A DNA stretch of 26,146 nt from DATJHM01 sp035493895 (GTDB lineage: Bacteria; Chloroflexota; Ktedonobacteria; Ktedonobacterales; Ktedonobacteraceae): NCBI GenBank assembly GCA_035493895.1, contig DATJHM010000146.1, positions 1 through 26,146 on the forward strand, in the 5' to 3' direction. Position 1 is the stretch's first letter. Every line of letters starts with the position of its first letter. The translations under genes were made by a program, and so were the position numbers. The notes under the pieces were generated by a model, which was given only the letters and a program-made list of their open reading frames with translations, was not told where the DNA came from and searched no databases. This document shows positions 5,090 through 14,100 of this stretch, in pieces.

Positions 5090-7657
5090 ATGTCCGGTGA
5101 TTTTGCTCCAGAAAACACTATGCCTCAATCTGTAGGGGCTGGTGAGATGCCTGCTTTAGATGCACATATGCTAAAAACTGAGGAACTACCAGTCGAGTCC
5201 ACTCCAGAAATCAGCGGCGAAGTTCAAGCGGAGACTTCTTTGTCATTGCCAGGTATGGATATGGCAAGCGATGTCTCTGGCAGCGATGAACATAACCTTG
5301 AACATGAGGATGACCACCCCTCTCCTGAGCATATTGAGGAAGAGGGAACCGCCGCACTCTTCCCTGGTCTTCCTGAAGAAACGCCGTCAGTGGAAAATAG
5401 AGATATGTCTATCGAAGGATATCAGACGGCTACCGAAGAAGAGAAGAGTGTTGAAGCGCTTCCTGTGCAGACAATAGATAGCTCACAAAGCAACGTGGTG
5501 CTACAGAAAACGCAACAGGTACGGAAGCGACCTGGTTGGCGTTACAAAGTGATTGCTCTGAGCCTTATTCTCTTTTTGCTTGCCGGGATCATTGTCCCTG
5601 TAGCGATCATGATACATATTGCTCTCAACGCCTATGCGACCTACCAGCATGTGCATGATCGAGCATATAGTGGCTATCACCACTTTCTGAATTTGAAACC
5701 ACTGGTTGCAACGATGGAAGCTCATCCTACCACGGCGATCAATGCTGCCAATCTTGCACAAGCCGAAAAAGAGCTGACCGCAGCACGCAGTGATTTCACG
5801 CAAGTACAAACTCTGCTGACCTATACACCTGACATGCAAACGATCACAGCATATTTTCCCCAGTATCGAATCCAGATCGCCACGGTACAGAGTGCCAGCA
5901 AAATTGGCATTGATGCTGCTACTATTGGTTTGCAATTGACAGGTCTGGGCCTGAATTTGAGTTCTCTCTTGCAGAGTCCTCTCTTGAGCAATGCCAGTAC
6001 TCCTCTCATCACTGATCAGGAGCTAACGCAAATACGCTCAACTTTAGATACGATCAGACCGCTCTTGAATGATATTCAGGCCCGAAGTCATGATCTTTCT
6101 CTGACTACTTTGCCTATCAGTCAGAGCCAGATTTTGCAATTTTCCAACTATTTGAGTTTGCTCCCTCAACTCCAGTCTGCCTTAGTCCAGAGTGATGGTC
6201 TGCTTAACGCTGCTGGCTGGTTGTTAGGTGTGGATGGTCCGCGCACGCTCCTTGTTCAGCCGATGGATCGTGCAGAACTGCGTGCAACGGGAGGCTTTAC
6301 CGGTCAGTATGGTGAGTTGACTATCCATCAGGGGCGTATTGAACCCTTCTCGATGCGCAATATTGCTTTGCTTGAATATAATAACGATAGTTATGCAATG
6401 GGCCGTTCGGCACCTTCTGCGTATCGCTCCTGGTGGCCATTTGCCAACTGGGGATTGCGCGACTCCAATCTCTCGGCTGATTTTCCTACCTCCGCGAAGA
6501 TGGCGATTGATCTTTACAAAAAAGAGGCCGGGCGTAGCGTCGATGGGGTTGTGATGGTGACTCCTTTCGCGATCGAAGATGTCTTAAAGATTGTGGGCCC
6601 CTTGCATATAGCCACGTACAATGAGACGATTACCGCGCAAAATCTGGAGGATCGTCTGCATTATTATCAGCTTGGGCCCGGTATTGCCAAAGAAAAGACG
6701 ATCACGCATCTTGCGAACGACGATGAGGCGCGCAAACAATTCACGTCGGAACTGGCTCGTGTTTTGATGGATGCGGTCCGTCACGAACCCTCTGAAACGC
6801 TACTCCAGATCGGCAAGCAGTTATTGTACGATTTGCAGACCAGGGATCTTCAGGTGTATGTGACGAATCCCCAGATTGAGGAGATGCTGGTTCAGCATGG
6901 TGATGCTGGTTTGCTTGATCGTTCAACCTCCCATGATGGTCTCTACATTGTGCAATCGAATGTGAGTGCCAGCAAGGCCTCGCAATATGTGCGCACGATT
7001 GTCCACGATTCTATCCAGCTCGATCAGCGGGGAGGGGCCACGCATTCTCTACAATTGCAGCTTATCTATCAGCAGACCGGGCCGGTGTATGGTCTGGACA
7101 CGTATCGCGACTATATTCGCTTCTACGTGCCGCCGGGTTCTGTTTTACGTGCGGGGGACGGTTTTGATAGCGGGCAGGCGCTGTGTGGTGGAAATCTGTT
7201 CCCTTGTGCCGCCGACCATGTCTATCCGCAAAATGAGCTGGTGTGTCCTTCCGGTCAATATGACGCCGGGTATGCTGCTCCCATGCTGGATGATCCCTAT
7301 GTTGGGCGTGATCATCCGCTCGATGTCGTTGGCAAACCAACCAATCTGCAAAGCGATGAGCCTGGAAGAGCTATGTTTGCTGGATATGTCGTCATTCCCA
7401 AAAATTGTACGGCCACTGTCACGCTTTCCTGGTACGTGCCGCCCTTGGGAAATGCGGCCTACCAGCTCCTGATTCAGCGTCAGGCTGGAACCTATCCTGA
7501 ATACCATCTGACGATTACTTCCCCTGTTCCTGCGCAGTGTGCTGGGGCAACTCTGACGCGGGACGCTGTTTTGCAGGAGGATATGTTTGTTTTGCTCGGA
7601 AAGCTCATGACGGGATCAAGGGGAGTACGGGCATGTGCTACATTCTTGTTCCCATGA
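5090..7657 (+). CDS. DUF4012-family membrane protein, paralogue 1
   Basis: The 855-residue protein has a long acidic, low-complexity N-terminal tail (about 1-140), a basic patch 'RKRPGWRYK', one transmembrane helix (about 153-176), then a large extracytoplasmic part. It holds the DUF4012 signature 'LVQPMDRAELRATGGFTGQY' followed by the GELTIHQGRI strand. DUF4012 proteins are common in Chloroflexota and Actinobacteria, often near envelope polysaccharide genes; their biochemical role is unknown. The extracytoplasmic tail has Cys pairs and 'SWYVPP', shared with paralogue 2. ATG 5090 is preferred over the in-frame TTG 5078 because GAGG lies 6 nt before it. The gap to paralogue 2 is 179 bp, so co-transcription is possible. 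Confidence 0.85.
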   Translation: MSGDFAPENTMPQSVGAGEMPALDAHMLKTEELPVESTPEISGEVQAETSLSLPGMDMASDVSGSDEHNLEHEDDHPSPEHIEEEGTAALFPGLPEETPSVENRDMSIEGYQTATEEEKSVEALPVQTIDSSQSNVVLQKTQQVRKRPGWRYKVIALSLILFLLAGIIVPVAIMIHIALNAYATYQHVHDRAYSGYHHFLNLKPLVATMEAHPTTAINAANLAQAEKELTAARSDFTQVQTLLTYTPDMQTITAYFPQYRIQIATVQSASKIGIDAATIGLQLTGLGLNLSSLLQSPLLSNASTPLITDQELTQIRSTLDTIRPLLNDIQARSHDLSLTTLPISQSQILQFSNYLSLLPQLQSALVQSDGLLNAAGWLLGVDGPRTLLVQPMDRAELRATGGFTGQYGELTIHQGRIEPFSMRNIALLEYNNDSYAMGRSAPSAYRSWWPFANWGLRDSNLSADFPTSAKMAIDLYKKEAGRSVDGVVMVTPFAIEDVLKIVGPLHIATYNETITAQNLEDRLHYYQLGPGIAKEKTITHLANDDEARKQFTSELARVLMDAVRHEPSETLLQIGKQLLYDLQTRDLQVYVTNPQIEEMLVQHGDAGLLDRSTSHDGLYIVQSNVSASKASQYVRTIVHDSIQLDQRGGATHSLQLQLIYQQTGPVYGLDTYRDYIRFYVPPGSVLRAGDGFDSGQALCGGNLFPCAADHVYPQNELVCPSGQYDAGYAAPMLDDPYVGRDHPLDVVGKPTNLQSDEPGRAMFAGYVVIPKNCTATVTLSWYVPPLGNAAYQLLIQRQAGTYPEYHLTITSPVPAQCAGATLTRDAVLQEDMFVLLGKLMTGSRGVRACATFLFP

Positions 7658-7836
7658 TACTATATTCCACGTTATTGCGTAAGGTAATTTGGTGAGGGAC
7701 GTAAACTAATAGCAACATTATCATTTCTGAACCGTTAGAATCCTCAGTGGCTTTTTTGAGGAGAGTAACCCAAACTGGCTAAGTCGCGAAATAAATAGAC
7801 ACTCATGGCCGTATAAACAGGTGTCGGAGGTGCATT

Positions 7837-10653
7837 GTGCCTAAACCACATAAGCCCAGGAAGCTGTTCATATCACCATTACAGGGGGAGCAGGCAAAGG
7901 CGCAGGCTTCCTCCTCGCATCCCGTGGGCGAGCAACCTGGACAGAAAGAAGCAGTGCAAGATGCTCCTACCGAAAATGCAGGCCATGACTTCTCTGGAGA
8001 AACTGCCAGCAATGATAACGCCACTTATCCTGCCAACTTGTCAGAGCAAGACACCGCTGCTTATCCTGCTGATGTGCTAGAGCAGAATACTGCTGTTTAC
8101 CTTGCTGATGTGTCGGAGCAGGATACCTCTGTAGATCTGATGAGTCCTATAAGTCCTGGTCGCGCTCTTGCTCAGTCAGGATTCTCTTCTCTGGATAACA
8201 TGCCTTATGAGACTGTGCCTGGAAAGTATAACGGCTCGGTCCCGTCTGTTGCATCGCAAAACGGCAATAGTATCGTACCTGGAAACAACTCCTATCGTGC
8301 CGCTCCTGTCATGCTTCTACCGGACTTATCAACGTACCGCACCGTTCCTATGAGTGCAGTAAACACAGATCAGGAGCAGGTGAGCGCAGTAAACACAGAT
8401 CAGGAGCAGTCAGAAGCGTCAGAACAGCCTCCGCCGCCACGTACACAGAAACGGCGCTTCTATCACCGCACCCCAGGCTATCGCCACTTCGCTCGTCTGC
8501 GCGCCGCCACATCCTATTCGCTGAGAGCGCGTCTGCTGATGGCTTTTCTTGTCTTTTGCTTGCTTACCCCGCTCATTATTGGTACTGGTGAGGGAATTAA
8601 TACCTACATTATCTATAGTCATGCTCGCAGTGGCATACAGCATTTGCTGAATATTCGCACGATCTTTCTTGGTGGAAGCAATCATGCCTCGGGGTTGCTG
8701 GATGCCAGTAAGTTGAACCAGGCTCATCAGCAATTTAGTGCCGCTCACAGCGATTTTCTGCAATTGCGCGATGACCTGAATCAGGATATGACCGTCGGTG
8801 CCCTTGCGGCTTTTCTCCCGAAGCAGATTGCCACGGCCCGAGCCCTGAGTCAGATTGGGGTCGATGTGACCGATATGGGGCAGAATCTGGTCTCCACGGC
8901 TTTAGTGCTCGCGCCCACCATTCGCAGCAATCCTCTGGCGAATAGTTCGACGAATAGTGGACCACTGATCACCCAGGCGATGTTGGACCGTCTCGATCAG
9001 TCGATTGTCTATATTCTGCCCCTCCTCAACGACGTTGCGGTTCAATCGCACAATCTTTCGCTCGATACGTTGCCGCTCAGTAGCAATCAGCGTGACGAGT
9101 TCAATCAATTGGTCCAGTTTCTGCCCACTGCGCAGGCGGATCTGACCATGGCGCATAATCTGATGGGCGCATTGGGTTGGATACTCGGTGTGGGTCAGCC
9201 CAGACACTTTCTCGTACAGACCATGGACCGTGCAGAGTTGCGACCGACTGGCGGCTTTACCGGCCAATATGGCGAATTAGATATCAATGGTGGGCGGCTG
9301 GCTCCTCTTACCCTGAAAGATATCGGCGCGCTGGAAGATTTCAATCCGAATAGTCCCGTGCAGGGAAATCTGGCCCCGTCCGCCTACCGCTCCTGGTGGC
9401 CTTTTGCCAACTGGGGATTGCGCGACTCCAATCTCTCAGCCGATTTTCCCACGTCCGCAAGAATGGCGATGAATCTGTATAAATTGGAGCTCAATCAGCA
9501 GGTAGATGGCGTCGTATATTTTTCGCCTTTCCTGATTTCGCGGATGCTCCAGGTCATCGGACCCCTGCAAATTACGAAATATCAGGATACGGTCACTGCG
9601 CAAAATCTGGAGGAGCGGTTGCATTATTATCAACTGGATAATGCCGGTATACGCAAGATAAAGCTCCTGAATCACACGCCCGATGCTCCTGATAGTGATG
9701 TGCGCAAGCTCTTTACGGCCGAAGTCGCGCGTGTTCTGATGGATCACCTGCGTCATGCGCCACCTGATGAGTTGATTACGCTCGCTGGCGAGATGTTGCA
9801 CGATTTACAGACCAAAGATTTGCAGATTTATGTTGACAATCCGCAGATTCAGAACTTGCTGGCAAAATACAATTCGAGCTCGCAAATAGATACGTTTGCG
9901 AAACATGACGGCTTTATGGTCGTACAGGCCAACGTCAATGCGACCAAGGCTTCACAATATACGAATACTATTCTGCATGATACCGTGACGCTCGATGCCA
10001 ATGGTGGGGCCACGCATCTCCTGCAAATTCGTCTGGTCTATAATCAGGGTGGGCCTGTCTATGGTATGGATACTTTGCGTGATTATGTGCGCGTCTATGT
10101 GCCGGAGAAGAGCAAGCTTTTGTGGGGAGACGGTTTTGAAGCGCCTGGTTTCAATGCCGCTGGCTATTATTGTGGGGCGGGCTATGGGCCCTGTCCATCC
10201 CCTGATATCTATCAAAATGGCGATCTTCTCTGCCCGACTGGTATAGATAATGCCGGGATCACGCCAGATATGCTGAACGATCCCTATTCTGTCAAAAACC
10301 ATCCCTTCCGCTATGTAGGGCCGCCATCTAATACGACAAGTGATATGCCGGGCCGGGGGATGTTTGGCGGCTATATGGTTGTTCCCAAGAACTGTACGGC
10401 CACAGCTACGATCTCCTGGTACGTACCTCCCATCACCCATGGCTCTTATAGTCTGCTCGTACAGCGCCAGCCGAGCACATTGCCGGAGCTCGATATTACA
10501 TTGCAGACGACGCCGGGAAGCTGCAAGCGCTATGAAAAGTCAGGCCTGCACTTTGATGGGATCGTCGGCGGCCCTGACATGACCTTCTCTTTGAAGATGA
10601 AACCTCCTTCCGCCAGTGGCAATAGTTCGTGTTATCCACAGCCTCCGGTCTGA
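7837..10653 (+). CDS. DUF4012-family membrane protein, paralogue 2
   Basis: The 938-residue paralogue of the preceding gene has the same plan: a low-complexity N-terminal tail (about 1-205), a basic stretch, one transmembrane helix (about 231-250), and a large outside domain with 'LVQTMDRAELRPTGGFTGQY' and a C-terminal Cys-containing part with 'NGDLLCPTG' and 'SWYVPP'. The tail carries two short tandem-repeat arrays (residues 61-96 and 172-191). The GTG start is supported by GGAGG 6 nt upstream. A 50-bp stretch is almost identical between the two paralogues (6425-6474 and 9388-9437, 49 of 50), while flanking sequence is more diverged. The function of DUF4012 is not known; an envelope role is an inference from topology and context. 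Confidence 0.87.
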   Translation: MPKPHKPRKLFISPLQGEQAKAQASSSHPVGEQPGQKEAVQDAPTENAGHDFSGETASNDNATYPANLSEQDTAAYPADVLEQNTAVYLADVSEQDTSVDLMSPISPGRALAQSGFSSLDNMPYETVPGKYNGSVPSVASQNGNSIVPGNNSYRAAPVMLLPDLSTYRTVPMSAVNTDQEQVSAVNTDQEQSEASEQPPPPRTQKRRFYHRTPGYRHFARLRAATSYSLRARLLMAFLVFCLLTPLIIGTGEGINTYIIYSHARSGIQHLLNIRTIFLGGSNHASGLLDASKLNQAHQQFSAAHSDFLQLRDDLNQDMTVGALAAFLPKQIATARALSQIGVDVTDMGQNLVSTALVLAPTIRSNPLANSSTNSGPLITQAMLDRLDQSIVYILPLLNDVAVQSHNLSLDTLPLSSNQRDEFNQLVQFLPTAQADLTMAHNLMGALGWILGVGQPRHFLVQTMDRAELRPTGGFTGQYGELDINGGRLAPLTLKDIGALEDFNPNSPVQGNLAPSAYRSWWPFANWGLRDSNLSADFPTSARMAMNLYKLELNQQVDGVVYFSPFLISRMLQVIGPLQITKYQDTVTAQNLEERLHYYQLDNAGIRKIKLLNHTPDAPDSDVRKLFTAEVARVLMDHLRHAPPDELITLAGEMLHDLQTKDLQIYVDNPQIQNLLAKYNSSSQIDTFAKHDGFMVVQANVNATKASQYTNTILHDTVTLDANGGATHLLQIRLVYNQGGPVYGMDTLRDYVRVYVPEKSKLLWGDGFEAPGFNAAGYYCGAGYGPCPSPDIYQNGDLLCPTGIDNAGITPDMLNDPYSVKNHPFRYVGPPSNTTSDMPGRGMFGGYMVVPKNCTATATISWYVPPITHGSYSLLVQRQPSTLPELDITLQTTPGSCKRYEKSGLHFDGIVGGPDMTFSLKMKPPSASGNSSCYPQPPV
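8017..8124 (+). repeat. Three tandem 36-bp coding repeats
   Basis: Three imperfect 36-bp units encode NATYPANLSEQD, TAAYPADVLEQN and TAVYLADVSEQD in the cytoplasmic tail of DUF4012 paralogue 2, with a partial fourth unit after them. Paralogue 1 has no such array at the same place, so the array arose or expanded after the duplication. Confidence 0.8.
8351..8409 (+). repeat. Two tandem 30-bp coding repeats
   Basis: Two adjacent 30-bp units (8351-8380 and 8381-8409/8410) differ at one internal base plus the final base and encode SAVNTDQEQV and SAVNTDQEQS. The near identity points to a recent slippage or unequal-crossover duplication. Confidence 0.85.
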
Positions 10654-10822
10654 AGTTATCTTGATACTACAATTGTCTATGCGCGTGTCGTCTATCAGCA
10701 AGTGTTGCATGTTTTATTGCTAGAAGCCGGAAAACATACAGCAACAACTCTTTGCGTATATGAAGGTGTGAGGAGTACAAAAGGCGACTTTTGAGAAGTC
10801 CTGGTAGACAATAGGCGTGAAA

Positions 10823-10851
10823 TTGACAAAAAATCGTGTGAGACATATACT
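10823..10851 (+). promoter_or_regulatory. Promoter P1 of the CHAT-Clp gene (TTGACA-N17-TATACT)
   Basis: A perfect -35 TTGACA (10823-10828), a 17-bp spacer and TATACT (10846-10851, 5 of 6 to consensus) make a strong housekeeping-type promoter; initiation would be near 10858. Confidence 0.7.
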
Positions 10852-10879
10852 CAGTGGGAGTAAGATGTTCTCAACAAAT

Positions 10880-10923
10880 TTTAATCTCTTATCTTTACTA
10901 GATAGTACTGAGAAGAGATTAAA
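10880..10923. promoter_or_regulatory. 11-bp inverted repeat between P1 and P2
   Basis: TTTAATCTCTT (10880-10890) pairs perfectly with AAGAGATTAAA (10913-10923). The 22-nt loop contains a nested TACTA-GA-TAGTA dyad. It starts about 22 nt downstream of the P1 start, so it could be a DNA operator or an RNA hairpin at the head of the long leader. Confidence 0.5.
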
Positions 10924-10983
10924 CACCGTACAAGGAAAGCAAGAAGATAGACTTTTTTCTTGAAACCCAACCCTATACGGTGT
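10923..10983. promoter_or_regulatory. Inverted repeat spanning promoter P2
   Basis: ACACCGTA (10923-10930) and TACGGTGT (10976-10983) are perfect 8-bp inverted copies, about 45 bp apart. The second copy lies in the P2 spacer and touches its -10. A smaller hairpin, CAAGAA (10940-10945) with TTCTTG (10957-10962), lies between. Spaced half-sites like these suit a looping repressor, or a stem in the P1 transcript. Confidence 0.4.
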
Positions 10984-10988
10984 ATACT
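10960..10988 (+). promoter_or_regulatory. Promoter P2 of the CHAT-Clp gene (TTGAAA-N17-TATACT)
   Basis: TTGAAA (10960-10965, 5 of 6) is separated by exactly 17 bp from TATACT (10983-10988), the same -10 as P1. Initiation would be near 10995, giving a leader of about 155 nt. The spacer overlaps an inverted-repeat arm. Confidence 0.6.
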
Positions 10989-11101
10989 GCTTTTGCGCTA
11001 TGCGCTGTAGTATCTGTTCTATAACCGGACAACCGGAGGGGTTTTGAACCTTCCCATAAGGGGTCTCTGTTGGAAGAGAAGCCAGGATCTGTTTGCATAG
11101 C

Positions 11102-11121
11102 AATCGTTCAGCTAAACGATT
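11102..11121. promoter_or_regulatory. 7-bp hairpin just before the CHAT-Clp start
   Basis: AATCGTT (11102-11108) and AACGATT (11115-11121) form a perfect stem with a 6-nt loop, 29 bp upstream of the start codon. It could influence translation initiation or bind a regulator; sequence alone does not decide. Confidence 0.35.
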
Positions 11122-11150
11122 AACGGGAAGATTGTTGAAGAGAAGTGCAT

Positions 11151-14100
11151 ATGGAACAACCAGCCGTATTAAGTATCACACGTTCAGAGAGCTCATATCG
11201 GTTTCGGCTTGATCTTCCCGATGGCCCCGCTCTAGCAGGCCAGGAGTATAGCACCGAGCTAACCGTTGATCTACGAGAAAGACAGCGTCGCTCTCTACAG
11301 GCCGCTGCTCAATCCATGCAGGCTCTTGCCTTTACGGAGATAAAGCGCCAGACGCTCAAGCTGGGTGCTGTCAATGATGCCTTATTGACTTTAGGCAGAT
11401 TCCTCTTTGAAGCACTGTTACCCCCTCCTCTGCAAGAGGCTTTGCGTCGTTACGATGGGGCGCTTGTCCTTGATACCAACACGCCAGATATCCCCTGGGA
11501 GCTCATGTTCGATGTTTCTTCCAGGCCGGGGCGGTATCTTTGTAATGTGTTGAGCGTGGGCCGTCTGGCACAGGATAACGGCCGAGAGCGCGAACTACTC
11601 CAACGTAACTCTTCAGCAGAGCGGCCTACGCGCAAGCTGGGGCGGCGCGAATTGCAAGGTCTTTCTATCCTGTTCCTGGTCAATCCAACTGGTGAACGTA
11701 CGGTGGCCGAAGAAGAGGTCGCGTCGTTATGCACCAATCTGCCCGAATCCGTTTCGCGCATTATTCTCTATCGCCAGCAGGCGAACCAGCTCGAAATGCG
11801 CGTGCGTATGAGTGCCGATATGCCTCAAGTCCTGCATTATGCTGGTCCGGTACCGCTTCTCTCTGGAAGCAATGAGCCACTCTTAGCCCTGGCCGGAAAT
11901 TCACGCCTGGACAGTGTTGCTGCCGATCAACTTTTTCAAAACTTGCCACGCAATCCGCTAATTTTCTTGAGCTATCATGAGGATGAGCGTCAATTTCGCT
12001 CGAATAGCGGCAGTACCGGCATGCAGAGTGAGCGCGATGAGGCTATGGAGCGTCTCGCTTCTGCTTTGCTTCTGGCCGGTGCCGGTGCGGTGTTGCTGCC
12101 TCGCTGGCCTGTGCACACTGCACGTGCGCGCGAGTTTGCGGCGTTGTTTTATCAGGATGTCGCCGATGGGGTGATGCTCGGTGAAGCGTTACGCCGGGCA
12201 CGGGTCTCTATGGCGCAGCACTATATTGATGATACTTCGTGGATGTCTTTTATCCTCTATGGTGATCCTACGCAGCGCCTGGTTGTTGGTTCACTTTCTG
12301 GCAAAGAACGACCTGTTGAGCCCCAATTCGAAGTGTTTGACGATAATCATCTCATCTCGCCCATTTTGCCCTCGGCCAATACACCTGATCGCCGCTTCTT
12401 GCGCGCAGTCCTGGAGCTTGCGCTGGGAGAGGCGAAGCGTATGCACAAAGATTATCTGGGGACGCCTCATCTCTTCATTGCGCTCACAAAATTGGATGGC
12501 GGTTGTACGCAAGATGCTTTGCGCAACCTTGGCTTCTCGGCAAAACAGGTTCGCGATGTCATTCGTCTGGCGCTCGGTTCAGGAAAAGCGACCAGCGATA
12601 CGCCCATTTTGCCCACGCGCCGTTGTAAAGAGATCTTACAGACTGCGGAGCGCAATGCATTGAATGCCGGTTCCAATGCCGTCGATGAACGGGCGATCGC
12701 ACAGGCCGTGTTGAGCGAGGGCGATGGCGTCACTCACGAACTATTGACCAAGCTTGGCATTAATCCCTCACAACTGATAGAGCTGATTATGGCAAGCAGT
12801 GCGCGCGCCTTATTGGAGCTCGTGCCATCGGCTGGTGCCAGCCCGGAGGTTGTGCCGGAGGAGCTGCCCGGTGCGTTCGGGCCAGAAGGGGGACCATTCC
12901 CCTCGAAAGGCAACAACTCGGTGCTGGAGCGTCTGGGTCGCGATCTGACCAGACAGGCCAGCACGAAACAACTGACGCCGTTGATTGGGCGTGATAAAGA
13001 GATTCGCCAACTGATGCAGACGTTGATGCTGAAGGACCGCAATAATCCGATTCTGATTGGCGAGTCGGGCGTTGGAAAAACGACGATCGTGGGAGGACTC
13101 GCCCAACGGATCATTGATGGCAAAGTACCACCAGAGCTGCGTGGCAAGCGCTTGATTGAGCTTTCGGCCAGTTCGCTTGTGGCGGGAACCAAATACCGTG
13201 GTGAGTTTGAGGAGCGACTCCTGAAGGTGCTGGAGGAAGCAGAGAATAGCGGCAATATTATTCTCTTTATCGACGAGATGCATCTGCTGATCGGCACGGG
13301 CCGCGCGGCGGATGGCAGTATTGATGCTGCGGGTATCCTCAAGCCCGCGCTGGCTGGAGGACGGTTGCGCTGCATTGGCGCTACGACGCCGCAGGAGTAT
13401 CGTCTGATCGAAAAAGATGCTGCGATGGAGCGACGTTTGCGTCCGATCATTATCGAAGAGCCTTCGATTGAGGAGGCTATGGCGATCCTCCAGGGTATGC
13501 GTGAGCTCTACGAACAACACCATCATGCGGAAATCACCGAGGAAGCATTGCAGGCGTCTGTCAATCTCTCCGTCCAATATCTTCCCAATCTACGCCTGCC
13601 CGATAAAGCCTGTAGTGTACTGGACGAGGCCTGTTCGCAGGCGCGTGTCTTCTCCATTGATGCTGCGGAGGGAGATACGGTTGCGGAGACGCCGATCATT
13701 ACTGCACCAATGATCGCCGAGGTGATCTCGTATCGTACGGGTATTCCTGTACGCGCTCCTGGACGCGAGGAGCGGGATCGTCTGCTCAGTCTGGACACCC
13801 GGTTGCGCGCACGGGTCATTGGACAGGATGAAGCCGTGAAGCGTGTTGCGCAGGCTATTCAAGTCTCTCGTGCTGGATTGAAGCCGCACAACCGACCGGC
13901 AGGCGTCTTTATGTTCCTGGGACCAACTGGCGTGGGAAAAACAGAGTTGGCGCGCGCACTTGCTGCGGAGGTCTTCGGCTCCGAGGATCATCTCATCCGC
14001 GTGGACATGTCAGAGTACATGGAGAAACATGCGGTCTCGCGTATGGTTGGTGCTCCTCCGGGATATGTTGGCTACGATCAAGAGGGCCAGCTCACAGGCA

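Larger units (their letters stand above)
10654..11150 (+). other. Long regulatory leader before the CHAT-Clp gene
   Basis: About 500 bp without a supported protein gene. It holds two tandem sigma-A-type promoters (10823-10851 and 10960-10988), three inverted repeats between or over them, a short GGTT-TTG-AACC hairpin near 11038-11050, and a 7-bp hairpin (11102-11121) shortly before the start codon. The leader from promoter 1 would be about 290 nt. The minus-strand frame at 10720-11103 has no family signature and no good ribosome site. Confidence 0.6.

Noticed and set aside
7741..7762. Hairpin TCCTCA/TGAGGA with a T-rich loop between the DUF4012 genes
   Set aside because: Six weak pairs with the T-run in the loop and not after the stem; not a credible intrinsic terminator.
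10720..11103. 127-codon minus-strand frame upstream of the CHAT-Clp gene
   Set aside because: No family signature or good ribosome site, and the region is better explained by two strong plus-strand promoters and inverted repeats.
12734..13577. Two overlapping minus-strand frames of 238 and 255 codons
   Set aside because: They lie wholly within the Clp D1 coding region and show no family signatures; they reflect codon bias of the true gene.
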